Of a stretch of 64,000 bases of DNA, positions 10,804 to 22,559 are shown piece after piece. The notes under the pieces are model-generated. The model was not told the origin of the DNA. It saw only the letters and a program-made list of their open reading frames with translations, and did not search any database. The translations under genes were made by a program, and so were the position numbers. Origin of the DNA: Erythroxylum novogranatense (lineage: Eukaryota > Streptophyta > Magnoliopsida > Malpighiales > Erythroxylaceae); contig CM057234.1 in the NCBI GenBank assembly GCA_029891385.1, positions 23,918,350-23,982,349 of the forward strand, written 5' to 3'. Positions within the stretch are counted from its first letter, which is position 1. Each line of letters opens with the position of its first letter.

Positions 10804-13677
10804 GTTCCAATCTTGATTATTACAGGGTTAAAAACCACAATTTCAGTTGCTTTATTTTTACTTTGAAACATTGGAACAAGAGATCCTCCTTCAGAACTTA
10901 CAAGTTTAATTTACTAACAAAATCAAGTTTATGATCATCACCTTTGTGTTATGCAGTAATAATTTAAGAGATATTGACATAATGACTATGAGAATCACCA
11001 CTACGGCACTACCTAACTTTATCTTTTACCATCAACTGGTTTTTTGATGTAGAAGACCTTGAATTGGCAAACCTGAACCAGTATTTGTGTTGAGCTTTTA
11101 TGACCATAAGAATTTTGCTTTCCCATTTGCTGTTGCAATTAAGAAGGGAAAGGTTAAAGGAAGGACGAAGCAGCTAAGTAAATAAAAGGCATGCATTAGC
11201 ATTTATTGCCTGGGCTGTGATTTAAACTTTTAGCTTTCTTGTGAATTTGTGCATGCTAGGTTGGCAGCAACAAGTAAAAAAGTCAACAACCCATGCAGCT
11301 TTGCGTATTGCCATAGCTCGGCAGGCTATCTCTTTGATTTGAACTAAATAACAATCAATTAATGCTCAACTAGATCAAGAAGGTTGGCATTTGCTTTCTA
11401 AGCGCCTCAACACTACTTTAAGGGGTATGCCAAATAATTTAAAATGTGTTCGTGCTAACTTGCAAACAATTCAAAGTAAATAGAAGCTACCCTAAGTTAT
11501 TAGTCTAAAGCTAATCCCTACTTATAGAATCTTAAAGTTATTTAGGACTGACATGAAGAAAGATGGCTCTAACTCACCTTAAGCTTTTTAAGTGTTCAAT
11601 TAAGAATTTCTAACTTAGCATTGCAATGTCCCAGTCCTGAAAATGCTTCATGATTTTACACTTCAAACCAGAATAGGTCAAGTAGTTTTCTTGATTGAAT
11701 CGTTCATTTTTTTTTCAAGTAAGAGATCATGTATGGGATGAAGGCATGAAGTCCACGAGTAATTAATCCCCTCTCTTTCTCCAATAAATGTTCTTTCCGC
11801 TCAGTTTAAAGAGAAATTTAAGGGTAGGGATATACTTGCCTTGAAGATCTGCAGAATGGCATTTAATGCACATGTGAACAGTGAAGAGCAGTTTCTAATT
11901 TACTTGACTTTGGTGTTTTCTTTTCATGTTTTTATAGATACCATAAATAACAGGACACTTGCAGGACTAGTAGGAATTTGATGCTGGACATCCAAGTAAT
12001 CCATATAATTCATTACTTCCATATTGTAAAGGCGTGGGAAGAGGCATAAGACCCTCATGAATTCCATTATCAATGGAACAACAAGAAAAGTAAAAAAAAG
12101 TGTCCCTATCTACCCACCCTTTACATAAACAAAGTACAAAACCATATGATAATAATGGCTTCAGATGTTGGATCTGCGTAGAACTCCGTTCATCTCTCAG
12201 AGGACAAAGTCAAGATGTCATCTTTGCAAGAAAACACTGCGGCACAGACATCATTAATTACAAATACGTGTGGTGAAGTGACTCGTACATTGGGCTCAAG
12301 CTGGCTAACTGATTAGCGCAAATCCTAACGGGCATGCATGACTTTTCCTTTCTAATTTTGTTCAGTGGCTAACTTGTTAATTTCTAATGCTGGTCGGACT
12401 GAAATTATAAAAGATATAGCCTTAAAATTAACGGCAAAAGAATATGACTCAGAACTCTTCGATGGCAAATCAAGTTCAACAGAAACCATGAAAAACCCAG
12501 TTTCTGGTTTAGTATATGCTTCCCCAGATAATGCACAATGATTCTAACACGCCACTGTTACTGAGCATGGACCCAGTACAGCAAGAAAAACAGAGCAACA
12601 AGCATTTAATCAGTTTCTTATTGCGTATGCCCAAGTAATTTTAACAGTAAAATAGATTCCAATGCCAGGTGGTACCAATGACTCTTATCCTTCAATAATT
12701 AAGTCTACGCGAGTGCTGATTTGTGTTGAAAATAGAATAATGAGCTGTTGATCACAATCAAAGCAATAATTCCATAGCATAAGTTGGACCGACTTTATTG
12801 GTCTAGCAAGATATTGTCCTGAAGACAAGATCATGTGCTTCTCATGCCTTCTACCTCAAGAGCCCAATAGCCCACTCACCATCATGTTTGCATTTAATTT
12901 AACATGTGGATCGCTTTCAAGTTATGTGTATTTTGTAGGCTCCTAAGAGTGGTACAATTTCTCAAGTAAATTCAACAACATACAAAAACACAACTGACCT
13001 AGCACGAAGGCCTATTTATTTATATACTAAACCAGTATGAGTCGAGTTAATACCAAGACGGCCTTTTTAGTTGCAACTAACACCCTCGCATATCTATGTG
13101 ACAAAGGCATGCAAGTGCTTAGCCAGTGTGGATCGCTATGGAGGCATATCACATGCCAAAAACTATCATCAAGTAACCTATAAGAAGAGCATTCTTGACT
13201 TGCATGCCCCTTTTGTCCAAGGATAAGTATAGGCCAAATTAGTCTTGGAAGATACTAATTACGTTTTGTCAACAGGCAACGCAAAGAAAGCTACGTTTCT
13301 CTATATTTGCGGAGCAGTTATAACTCAGATATACATCGATTGCTTTTTGATGTGAGTGATGATCTTCATCATCAGCTTTGGTGTTTAAAGCTGCTACTCA
13401 CTGCAATTTGTTTGCTTCCGAGAGCCCGTCTCCAAATTCTAGTCAACTTGTAATCATACTTTTCTCATTGTGCATAGTGATAGATAATTACCAAAATGTG
13501 TTCCCTACGAAATAGTACTTGCGGGAAAACTATCCATGATAATGGCCAGATAATCAATAACGTATTTTGACAAATTGGGTTAACTATAATTTCTAAAATG
13601 GTTAGACTTGGTTTAACTCATAACACCTTTATATGTTTAATTTGTAAGATAATGATAATAACAACAATCTTTACTAT
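10804..13677. other. Intergenic stretch downstream of the MYB gene
   Basis: About 2.9 kb, less AT-skewed than the transposon regions, with no ORF over 60 codons, no splice-supported exon and no tRNA-like sequence that I could find. A small RNA or a regulatory block conserved between species could be missed by eye. Confidence 0.45.
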
Positions 13678-13682
13678 CTTAT

Positions 13683-15680
13683 TGTGGGTTTATATCCTAC
13701 ATTCAATCTATTGGTTGTAATTTTGTGAAAATTATTTATAAACATTGTTTATATTATATATATTTAAATGTGAATGATAAATTCCAAGAGATAAATGTAT
13801 ATTATAAATGAAATTACGATAAGATTGTAATTATGAAATTTATGTTGCATTTATATATCATCCCTTAATCATATATTAATAGGATATTAACAGACTAACA
13901 CATATTATATTTTTCCTTATAAAAGAAATAGTTGATCTTATAGGTTAAAGTATAGAGATATTTAAACAAACGCATATATAATTGTTAGAGAATAAGTTGA
14001 TTGAACTTCTCCTATATGGGAATTTTATTTGAAATATTACTTGTATATTTATGAAAATTCCTATTATAATGATTGTAAAAGTGATCCTTTTGACGTGAGA
14101 TCTCCAAAGTATTTTGTATAGGAATTGTTATATTTAGATCGACCTATTCTAGTCAATAATAGTTTAGTCTGTAGGTATAGGATATGACATGAACTATCGA
14201 AGATAGTTGAGAGATTAATATAAGATTTATCATCATAAAGTAATTAGAGAAAATATTCTCTTTTTTATTTTATTGATTTGAGAAATCTTTGACTTAGGTA
14301 AAATGCTAATTTAAAATAGTTTTCATATTTCATTAATTGAATCAATTATTAATAGTATAGAACTAATATGATTGGACTCAAATAGATTAGATATTAATTA
14401 CATACTTTCTATCTAATTATAACATTATATAATGAAATAATTGAATTACGGAAAAATCATACACATAAAGATTAGTCAAAATTATTTTGATATTCCTAAA
14501 TATTTGGGTGGTTATGATGCGTTGTTAAACGTTAATCGTGATCTATCGATATAAATTATTTAATTCAAAAACTAAGGGTAAGTTAGAGAAGTTTAGTTTA
14601 TCTAATCCTAAATATAATTCAGGGTTATAATTTATATGCATTGTTAATATATTTAGGAATCTAATGGATGTCATACAAAGAACGAGTTGAAGATGAAAAA
14701 AGTATTTAATCACGTTGGACTTGATTGTAAACTTAGAAACTTTAAATATAAGATATTTAATAAATAAGAATCAATATGAGATATATAAGGATGGCAATGG
14801 GCTGACGGTCCATCGCGTGGCCCCCAGCCCGACTAGAATCCGATCTTCCTTCATTTCTTTATAGTTTCTTTTATATTGATTCTATATAAATTGAATGTCT
14901 TTAGAAAGAAGATCTTCTGTGAATTCGATCGTTGTGGTCAGACTCTATTATAGATTTCTGACCACATTCTCCATGGAGTCTTCTTATCTCTTCCTCCTTA
15001 GAGCTCAGCCACTGGCAGGCCAACCCGACCCTACTCGATTTATTGTTTTTTTTTTAAATTAAAAAATGACGTCGTTTTGTAGCTCTAGGTCGAGCCTTGG
15101 GTTGGGCCAGACCTAGACAGCCCTAGCCTGAGCCTGTCTCGTGGCCTAGTCGAGCCAAGAAATCCTGGCCTGTGGCTCAGCCCATGGTCCATTGATTTAA
15201 GGCCAGGTAATTTCCATTCCTAGAGATATAAGATCTTATTTGGACATAAATGGTGTTTAATTAATTTTTTTGTAATTTTATTTAAAATTTAATTGAAATT
15301 AGAATTTAATTTCAATTAAATTACTAAAATATTTTAAACCTATTATAAATAGACTTACGCTTCAAGAGAGCTAGAGCTTCTTTTTTAATCCTCTCTATAA
15401 TAGTTGTAGAGTTCTCTCAACACATTTTGTAGATACCATTAGAGGTTGAATATTTATGTAACTAAAGCAGATGGGTTGATTTCAAAAACGATTTAAAGGA
15501 AATGACAAGAAAAAAATGAAGCTTCAGAATAAGGTATGAATTGTAATCATGTGTTGTTATATTTTATATGTTAATCATGTTCTATAATTTAAGTGATCTT
15601 AGCTTTGAGAAATTATATAAAAAAGTTTCGTATTTATTCTACTATAAACAAAATCGGATCTAGCCCCAATTTCTCAAACA
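13683..15680 (+). repeat. Solo LTR, family A, copy 2
   Basis: Begins TGTGGGTTTATATCC and ends TTTCTCAAACA. It is flanked by the 5-bp duplication CTTAT (13678-13682 and 15681-15685). It is an inverted homologue of the LTR at 5607-7215. No primer site follows the right end and no second LTR is near, so it is a solo LTR left by recombination. It is longer than copy 1 largely because of the nested element at 14786-15222. Confidence 0.75.
14786..15222. mobile_element. Non-autonomous hAT-like element nested in the solo LTR
   Basis: It starts TAAGGATGGCAATGGG and ends TTTCCATTCCTA, giving terminal inverted repeats of about 13 bp with roughly 10 matches. Both sides carry the 8-bp word GAGATATA (14778-14785 and 15223-15230), the duplication length of hAT elements. 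The 437-bp body is GC-richer than the surrounding LTR, has no ORF, and interrupts sequence that is continuous in copy 1. The TAGGGATGGCAA-like end is common among plant hAT miniature elements. Confidence 0.8.
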
Positions 15681-15685
15681 CTTAT

Positions 15686-16822
15686 TTTATCCAATACTTT
15701 TTCTATGTTAAGGCACCTTAACAGAATGAGGATTTGCTCAATGCCTGAAGGCCCAATAATCTCTCTTTTTTATGCTCTAAATTCTTCAAACTTAAGTATT
15801 TTTTTAAATGGACATTTGCTCAATACTTAAAGGAGCGATAATCCCTCTTTCATGTAGATTAATACATATAATTTTGTAGGTGTTTGAAAAGAGGTTGTAT
15901 CTAAAGAGTGAGGAATGATAATTAGGTTAAAATTTAAGAGTTGAATAATGTTCCAAGTCCTAAAATTATTTTCCTATACCAAGTATTTAATTAGATGATA
16001 TTGTTCATAAACTTCTTTAGGTCTCGTTTAGTAACAATATATGAAAGAATCATCATAAAAAGTGGGAATGAGAATAGAAAGAGAATTGGAATAAGAGTAA
16101 AAGTACTGATTATGTATGTTTGTTATGAGATTAAACAAAGCTAACACTTATGCTAGCATTTGGTATCAAATATTAAGAATGATGCTAAGAAATTTTTACT
16201 CATATTTAGTCATTATATGATCTATTTTGTGAATAAATAATTAATATATTGTATTTTATTAAATATTTAATAAATTTTCAATTATTTATAAATTTATTAA
16301 TTTTTAAATAATTATAAATGATTTTATGATAAAATAAAAGTATAAATAATTCTTAAAGAAATCAATATAAAAGAACATAATATATGATTTTGATAATAAT
16401 ATTATCATAATAATCAATATCGTAATAATATTTTGTTAATAACTTGTTAATATTTTAATCATATCTCATATATCATATTTTTAAATTTGATTCCGACTTA
16501 TACCTATACCCCTTTAGGAATAAAATCCAAGATCGTTTAGAATTCATTCTAGTTTTATTATTCCTATTTTATTCATTTCGATGACCAAATAAGTAAAAGT
16601 TAGGAAACAAATGTTACATTTTATTCTTACCTCTTTATTATTAGTGACCAAACAAGATCTTAATGTTTCAACTAATAAGTGGAATGCTTAACCGTTGACA
16701 AAATTTTTCTATCTTTTAAGATAAAAACAACCTTAAAATTATTTGTTGAAAAATACTTTTGTTTAAGATAAATTTACTTGCCTATAACCCAATCTTAGAG
16801 GATCCCATTGATAATAAGGCTT
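15686..16822. other. AT-rich intergenic stretch
   Basis: No gene. Some sentences are repeated locally: an 'ATTTGCTCAATRCYTRAAGG...CGATAATC' block occurs near 15730 and 15825. No element boundaries are recognised. Confidence 0.45.
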
Positions 16823-16827
16823 CATAT

Positions 16828-18782
16828 TGTAGGAAAATCCCGGGAGGTACATCACATGTACCGCAGAATGAAAACAAAAATTTTGTTCCGGGACCTTCCG
16901 AACCCAGATCCAGTATCCGTATGAAGACATCAACCTAAATAGCCAAAGAGACTATCTCTAAAGGTGATCCACGCAGAGATCGAAAACATAACCGAAGTCA
17001 AACCCTTTGACCGGGAATAGCTAGAAACAGATTAAAGCTGCTAGAGCCTACCTACATCTGGAGAGCTTGAGGAGCACGTTGAAACCTTGCCTTGGAGAAG
17101 AGAAAAACGATGATGCATGAGGAAGAAGATTTGAAAAACCAATTTTCCAAAGGAAACTTAACTCTTAAGTTTCCAACTTCTCCTCCCTCCTTGCAAAAAC
17201 CGTCGTACACCCACCCCTATAAGCCATCTTATATGTCTTTTTAACCATTAAAATCATTCCATAAGATGAGGCCATGTGGAAGCTTAATGGCCATTAACTT
17301 ATTAAGTGAATAAAGAAATGAAGCTTTGACTTTTCAAAGCTTTATCTTCTTTTCTCCCATTCCAACGTGCAAGACATTAATTTTATTAATTAATTAATTA
17401 ATTAATTAGTTAATTAATCAATTAATAAATAATTGCTAAGGTCCAGTCCAACTGGGGTCGGTCCTACCGGCCTACCGGGCCCCGGTGCTGAAACGGCTCC
17501 GAAAACTTTTCTTAGCAATATTGATGTCGCGATCTCATCGGGACATATCCCAATCCCATTGGGATCCATTTAATCTAATGCTCTCCATAATTGGAACTCG
17601 TCCAATTACTATTTCTGATTCTCGAGACACTCTTAAGCGTGTGACCCTTTAGGCTTAGGTTATGTTGGCCACTTAGATTAACAATTAATCTGAGCAAGTC
17701 ATGAGCGGTATCTAGCAACACATCATGACCCCAATTGACCGGAAAGTAATCGGTTTGATGTATTCATCAAGAACCGGATCACAAACCCTTCCATAGACAA
17801 TTACTGGTGCAATTCGTCCTTTCACCATCCTATACCCCACTTGGTTATGAGTATGGTCAAAGTGTCAACTCTCACTAGATCGAGTCTAGCCTAAGTGATA
17901 ACAGATCTCGTCTGGGACTCATTACTCTATATGTCCATGAAGACACTCTTCATGACATATTCACTCGCCGAGATTTACAAGTAATGATCTAACAAGAGGC
18001 CGTGGGTATCTCCTCTGCTAATCCGAAGTGGTGAATCCTTTATTGGCTACTCAATTATCTTGAATACCTCAAACTGTACCCAAGCACCACCCCATGAGTT
18101 ACCTCCGGAAGGCAACAAGGAATGGAGTCAAATGCGGGATCAATTATCAAGATATCCTTGAGTACCTCAAGTCTAAGGATACTTGCACCATTCTTATGAT
18201 GAGATTATCACCGACACTAGATAAGATATCCATGTGATGATCTCATGGCGGTCATCCAATGAACTTACTACCGCTAGTAAGCATTCACATGTCAATTCTA
18301 AATATCTCATATTTACAGTTTACGAGATCCTTGCTTGATCCAATCAAGGAATATGACATGTGCTAGTCTATCCGGATTAATGATGTCGATCTCATTAATC
18401 CTTTGACTAGGAGAATTTAGATCTTGACACAATTGCACATGATAGGAATCTCGGAGTATGATCACATCATAATTTCCTTCATGCTATGTCATATATCATG
18501 GACTTCATTAATCTGATTAAAGATCCAATCAATTCATAAACAATGTTCATGAACATCAAATTAATGAATTATGCCTTTTCTTTATTTATTCATTCGATCG
18601 CACACATTGTGAATAAAACGCGCTAAAGGGGATTGCCTTTAGGGCACAAATAAACAGTACCGTCCTTGAATAAGTCGACTTATCCAATGTACAAGTCGAC
18701 TTATCCAATGTACAAGTCGACTTATCGGTACTTTTCAAGAATAAGTCGACTTATCAGTAGTACAAGTCGACTTGTACTTACA
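16828..18782 (-). repeat. Copia-1 3' LTR
   Basis: On the plus strand it starts TGTAGGAAAATCCC and ends GTACTTACA. It contains five copies of the palindrome AAGTCGACTT near the right end (18672-18773). It differs from its partner by few substitutions but many 1-2 base indels, often in G or C runs. A block near 17460-17500 is more strongly diverged. Confidence 0.93.
18672..18773. repeat. AAGTCGACTT palindrome array in the Copia-1 3' LTR
   Basis: Perfect 10-bp palindromes start at 18672, 18693, 18714, 18743 and 18764. The first three are exactly 21 bp apart. On the coding strand the array lies at the very start of the LTR, in the U3 region where LTR enhancers usually sit. Confidence 0.9.
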
Positions 18783-18794
18783 AATCTCCCACTT
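18783..18794 (-). promoter_or_regulatory. Copia-1 polypurine tract
   Basis: The minus strand reads AAGTGGGAGATT directly before the 3' LTR. This is the position and composition of the plus-strand DNA primer of LTR retrotransposons. Confidence 0.8.
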
Positions 18795-18879
18795 GACCTA
18801 AAGCCAATCGCCTTAGTATCTAATACCATAAGCGAGTCCATGAGAATCACAATTCTCCTGTGACAATGGCTTTGTCAAC

Positions 18880-19460
18880 GGAACAGCAACACTTTGCTCT
18901 GTGGGAATTCTCTCTATCAGGATATCATCTCGACTAATGATCTCCCGAATTGGCGAAGTACGAGTTCGGATCGTTGATAAGACCTTGGTTCCTTTGCCTG
19001 CGTATTAGCCCCATTGTATCACAATACAATCCTATGGGCCCACCACAGCTAGGGACTAGATCAAGTTCAGTAATGAACTTCTTGATCCAAACTGCTTCCT
19101 TTGCACATCTCATGCGACAGGTACTCTGCCTCGGTTGTTGAATCAGCAGTCCTCTCTTGTTTGGAACTCTTTCCAACTGACCGCCACGCTATTCAGTGTG
19201 AATGTGTATAACCTAATCATGATTCAGAATCATCCTTATCAGATTAGATACTGGCATCTGAATGCCCGCTCACATGGAGATTTCCATCTCCATAGATTAA
19301 GAAAACATCCTTAGTGCTTCACAAGTACTTGAGGATATTCTTGACAGCCACCCAGTGACCCTCACCAGGATCCGATTGGTATCTGCTCGTAACATTTAGA
19401 GCATACGATACATCGGGCCTCGTACATAGCATTGTTCCATGCTAAACCTCTTTAGCATCT
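18880..19460 (-). pseudogene. Copia-1 RNase H domain, broken
   Basis: Minus-strand frames carry diverged copies of the copia RNase H signature. These are a TRPDVSYAL-like start near 19400, the KEAVWIKKFITELDLVPS segment near 19070-19120, and an LYCDTMGLI segment near 19010-19030 where active relatives have CDNNGAI. The signature is split over different frames with stops. The domain normally degrades the RNA strand of the RNA:DNA hybrid during reverse transcription. It cannot be made as one piece here. Confidence 0.8.
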
Positions 19461-19517
19461 CATCTATGTACGATGATTGTGAAAGACCAAGCAACCTTTT
19501 GATCTAACTGCATAAAT

Positions 19518-20093
19518 CTATATCCCAAGGATATAAGTTGCTTCACCAAGGTCTTTCATCGCAAATGGAGTGGACAACCAAATTTTAACTGATTGCAGCA
19601 TAGAGACATCGTTTCCGAGTAACAGTATGTCATCTACATACAACACAAGGAATACGATTGCAGTCCCATTAACCTTCTTATGCACACAATGATCATCCGA
19701 ATTTTGTGAGAAATTAAACTCTTTGATTGACTCAACTAAACGGATAATCCAACTCCTGGATGCTTGCTTCAATCCATTAATGGATTTCTGAAGCTTGCAT
19801 ACCATTTCGCCATCGATGGAAGTGAAGCCCTCAGGTTGTGTCATACACATCCTCGGGTAGATTTCCTCTCAAGAAAGCTGTCTTCACATCCATTTGCCAT
19901 ATCTCATAATCATAATGAGTGGCAATGGGATGTGCCATATCTCATAATCATAATGAGTGGCAATGGCTAGGAGTATCCTAATGGATTTAAGCATTGCCAC
20001 GGGGCTGAAGATTTCGTCATAGTCAACTCTTTGTCTGTGACGATATCCTTTAACCAGAAGCATTGCTTTATAGGTAATCAAATTACCATCCAT
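19518..20093 (-). pseudogene. Copia-1 reverse transcriptase, broken
   Basis: The amino-terminal half (20093-19884) has YKAMLLVKGYRHRQRVDYDE followed by IFSPVAMLKSIRILLA. The carboxy half (19850-19518) has MCMTQPEGF, KLQKSINGLKQASRSW and the catalytic YVDD at 19629-19640, then MKDLGEATYILGI. The two halves are in different frames. A 34-bp segment is tandemly duplicated with a 38-bp period at 19895-19966, exactly in the gap, and 38 is not a multiple of three. The catalytic aspartates are kept, but the protein is not continuous. Confidence 0.9.
19895..19966. repeat. 38-bp-period tandem duplication inside Copia-1 reverse transcriptase
   Basis: TGCCATATCTCATAATCATA and the following 14 bases occur identically at 19895-19928 and 19933-19966, with 4 bases between. 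The period shifts the frame by two, which explains the break between the two reverse transcriptase halves. Confidence 0.95.
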
Positions 20094-20231
20094 GTTGGTT
20101 TTCTTCTAAAACCTCTTTGCACCCTGTGGGTTTTATCCCATCAGGTGTAACAACCAAAGTCCATACTTGGTTTATGTACATGGAATCTATTTCGGATTCT
20201 GGCTTAAAGCCATTTTCAGACTCTGAACTGT

Positions 20232-20564
20232 TCAGAACCTCTTCATAGGTAGTAGGCTCATCATCTCGTATGAGCAATACGTCATTCTGTTCCCCACGAG
20301 AAATCCATATTTCTCAGGAACAGAGCGTATCCTACGTAACCTACGAAATTCATGTGTAGTAGAAGGTTGAACTGTTACCTCATCTATATGAGTGGCAGTT
20401 TGATTGAGCGATTGATCTATGTTTGTTCGAGCATCTTGAACTTCTCCAAGTTCAACTTTTCTCCCACTGTCCTCTTGTAAAAGAAACTCTTTCTTTAAGA
20501 AAACAGATGCTTGAAACAAACAACTTTTGTTTCTCGGAAGGTAGAATTGATATTCCACGAACAA
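20232..20564 (-). pseudogene. Copia-1 integrase-reverse transcriptase linker
   Basis: A 110-codon open stretch ends in the region that normally joins integrase to reverse transcriptase. It contains the FLLQEDSGRKVELGEVQDAR and RRSxRxxxxPEKYGFLV types of sequence that precede the conserved 'tYEEAL..sdS..W' block (residues like TTYEEVLNSSESENGF at 20083-20277 in the next frame). No catalytic residues are expected here. It marks continuity of the polyprotein. Confidence 0.65.
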
Positions 20565-20569
20565 ACACT

Positions 20570-21488
20570 TGTCAGCTTTGCATCAAGCTAATCTGACTGT
20601 GTCCGCTTCACGTAAGCAGGACAATCCCAAACTTTCAGCTATGAAAGATAGGGTTTTCAGTTAGTCCATATCTTCATATGGAGTAACATCAACTGTCTTT
20701 GATGGAACTCTGTTTAGCAAGTAAGCAGTTGTCTCAGCGCATATTCCCAAAACTGTGCTAAACCTATCATCAATCGCACCATGTCTAACAAGGTTCGATT
20801 TCTCCTTTCAGCCACATCATGTGCTGCGGCGTGTAAGGTGGAGTGAACTGAGATAAAATCCCATTATCTCTGAGATAATCCAAAACTGTTGGTGTAAGCA
20901 TTTTCCACCACGATCAGATCGTAATGTCTTCATACTTTTACCAAGTTAGTTTTCTACTTCATTTCTGAATTATTTGAACTATTCAAACGCTTCAGATTTG
21001 TATCTCATTAGATACAGACACTTATATCGTGAATAATCATTGATAAAAGTAATGAAGTAAAAACAACCACTTCTGGCATGGATGGACATCGGACCATATA
21101 CATCCGAATGTATTAGGTCTAATATTCCATTCACTCGTTCACCCTTTCCTTTAAAGGATAACTTAGTCATCTTGCCTAATAAACAAGATTCGCATGTGTC
21201 ATATGATTCATAATCAAATGACCCTAAACTGCCACTCTTATGGAGCTTAGCAATGCGTATCTCATTTATATGGCCAAGCCGACAATGCCATAAGTACGTT
21301 GATTTTAAATTATCTCGATTATGTCTTTTCGCGTCATTGATATTCATAATTGGATATGACATATCTAATATGTCATTTCTATTGCATAATGTACCAGTAC
21401 CATAGAGCATTCCATTGCAACTAATATAGCAACCATTGCTACTAAAAGTCAAATGGAAATCAGCTCTAATTAAACATAAAACATACAA
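20570..21488 (-). pseudogene. Copia-1 pre-integrase and integrase domains, broken
   Basis: The frame 21488-20979 holds the gag-pre-integrase zinc-binding block (YLWHCRLGHINEIRI and CESCLLGKMTK, an H-x-H-C-C pattern) and the start of the integrase core. There LDLIHSDVYGPM carries the first catalytic Asp and FITFINDYSRYKCLYLM follows. Downstream, 20980-20570 continues the core in shifting frames with several stops. The core normally joins element cDNA to the chromosome. Divergence from a working core is limited, so decay is by small indels and stops. Confidence 0.85.
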
Positions 21489-21589
21489 TATGTTCTTTGT
21501 TTAAAACAGTACAAAATGTCAATCATCCAATTTGAATATAAGCCCAATAGGAGAAACAAGACATAAGTGCATACGGCTAATGTAGCAAC

Positions 21590-21765
21590 CCTTGCTTCAT
21601 TACACGCACGAAGGTCTAGTGCTCCTTTATGAGCTTTCTCTCGTCACGAGGCCCCTGCATAACATTTCATATGTATGAGCCACATCCGTATCAAATACCG
21701 ATATTTTGGATCAGGAATAGTATTAACCTCAATGACAAACATATTTGAAGAAGTAGAGGCATCGA
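21590..21765 (-). pseudogene. Copia-1 aspartic protease remnant
   Basis: A minus-strand reading shows IWYGCGSYI-NVMQG-like residues near 21640-21700, where retropepsins of this type have a DTGCGSHI motif. The catalytic DTG triplet is not intact. The domain sits between the gag zinc knuckle and pre-integrase, as expected for copia. Confidence 0.55.
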
Positions 21766-21799
21766 TGCCTTCTTACGCTTCAAGGACTCGAGATAGATT

Positions 21800-22300
21800 T
21801 TACGGTTTAGCCTCTGGTGGCTAGACTTGCCACAATGAAAGCAAAATCCTTTTGGGGAAGAATCTTTGGTTTTTCTTTGATGGCACTTCCATTTGGTTTC
21901 TTGGCCTTTTTCTTCTTTGAACTAGAAGAAGAAGCGTCCACCATTAGCACTTGCTATCTATCTTGATAGCACCTTTCATTATCATGAAGCAGATTGATCA
22001 TTCAGAATTGTTGTGGATATTTGGTTTATCCGATAGTTTATCACTGGCGTGAATAACCATCGACAATCCAACCGAATTAAGTCTCTACTTAACTCATAAT
22101 CCATTACAAATCCTAAGGCGGCCAATCTCTCAATATAGCCATTCATCTTCGTGGTATCTTGCATGCTAGATTGTCCTCGAGCCATCTTTTGATGAAGAGA
22201 AGCGCGAGGTCTCGAACCTTTCGGACCGAGCTTACTCATCAAACAACTCCATAAGATGAAATATTATAACGTGAGCATCCATGGACTCGTGCTGCTTCTG
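21800..22300 (-). pseudogene. Copia-1 gag with degenerate zinc knuckle
   Basis: The frame 22242-21982 carries MNGYIERLAALGFVMDYELS and RLDCRWLFTPVINYRINQIS, which resemble the central gag region of copia elements. Nearer the protease (about 21830-21860) a GFCFHCGKSSHQ segment is the start of a CCHC zinc knuckle that has lost its last Cys. Gag forms the virus-like particle in the cytoplasm. Here it is split into pieces. Confidence 0.7.
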
Positions 22301-22559
22301 CAGCTCTGGTGACATCAAGACAAGCATAATGCAAGTATCCATATCATCATCCTTTAGATGCTTACGATATGCTTTCGATCCTTATCAAAAGCATCGACAA
22401 GAAGTGCATCCGGAAGTGGAACATCTAGGGCGTATCCGGTTCCTCGGATCCGAGAACAATTCTCAGATTCCTTAGCCAATCAAGAAAATTCAGTCCAGAA
22501 TAGAGAGAGAAAATTTACACTGAAAGACTTCTTCAATCAACCTAAACGCGATAGAGAGA

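Noticed and set aside
13320..13400. Possible C/D-box snoRNA (TGATGA near 13354)
   Set aside because: No correctly placed D box or terminal stem; the TGATGA belongs to an ordinary ATC/GAT-rich patch.
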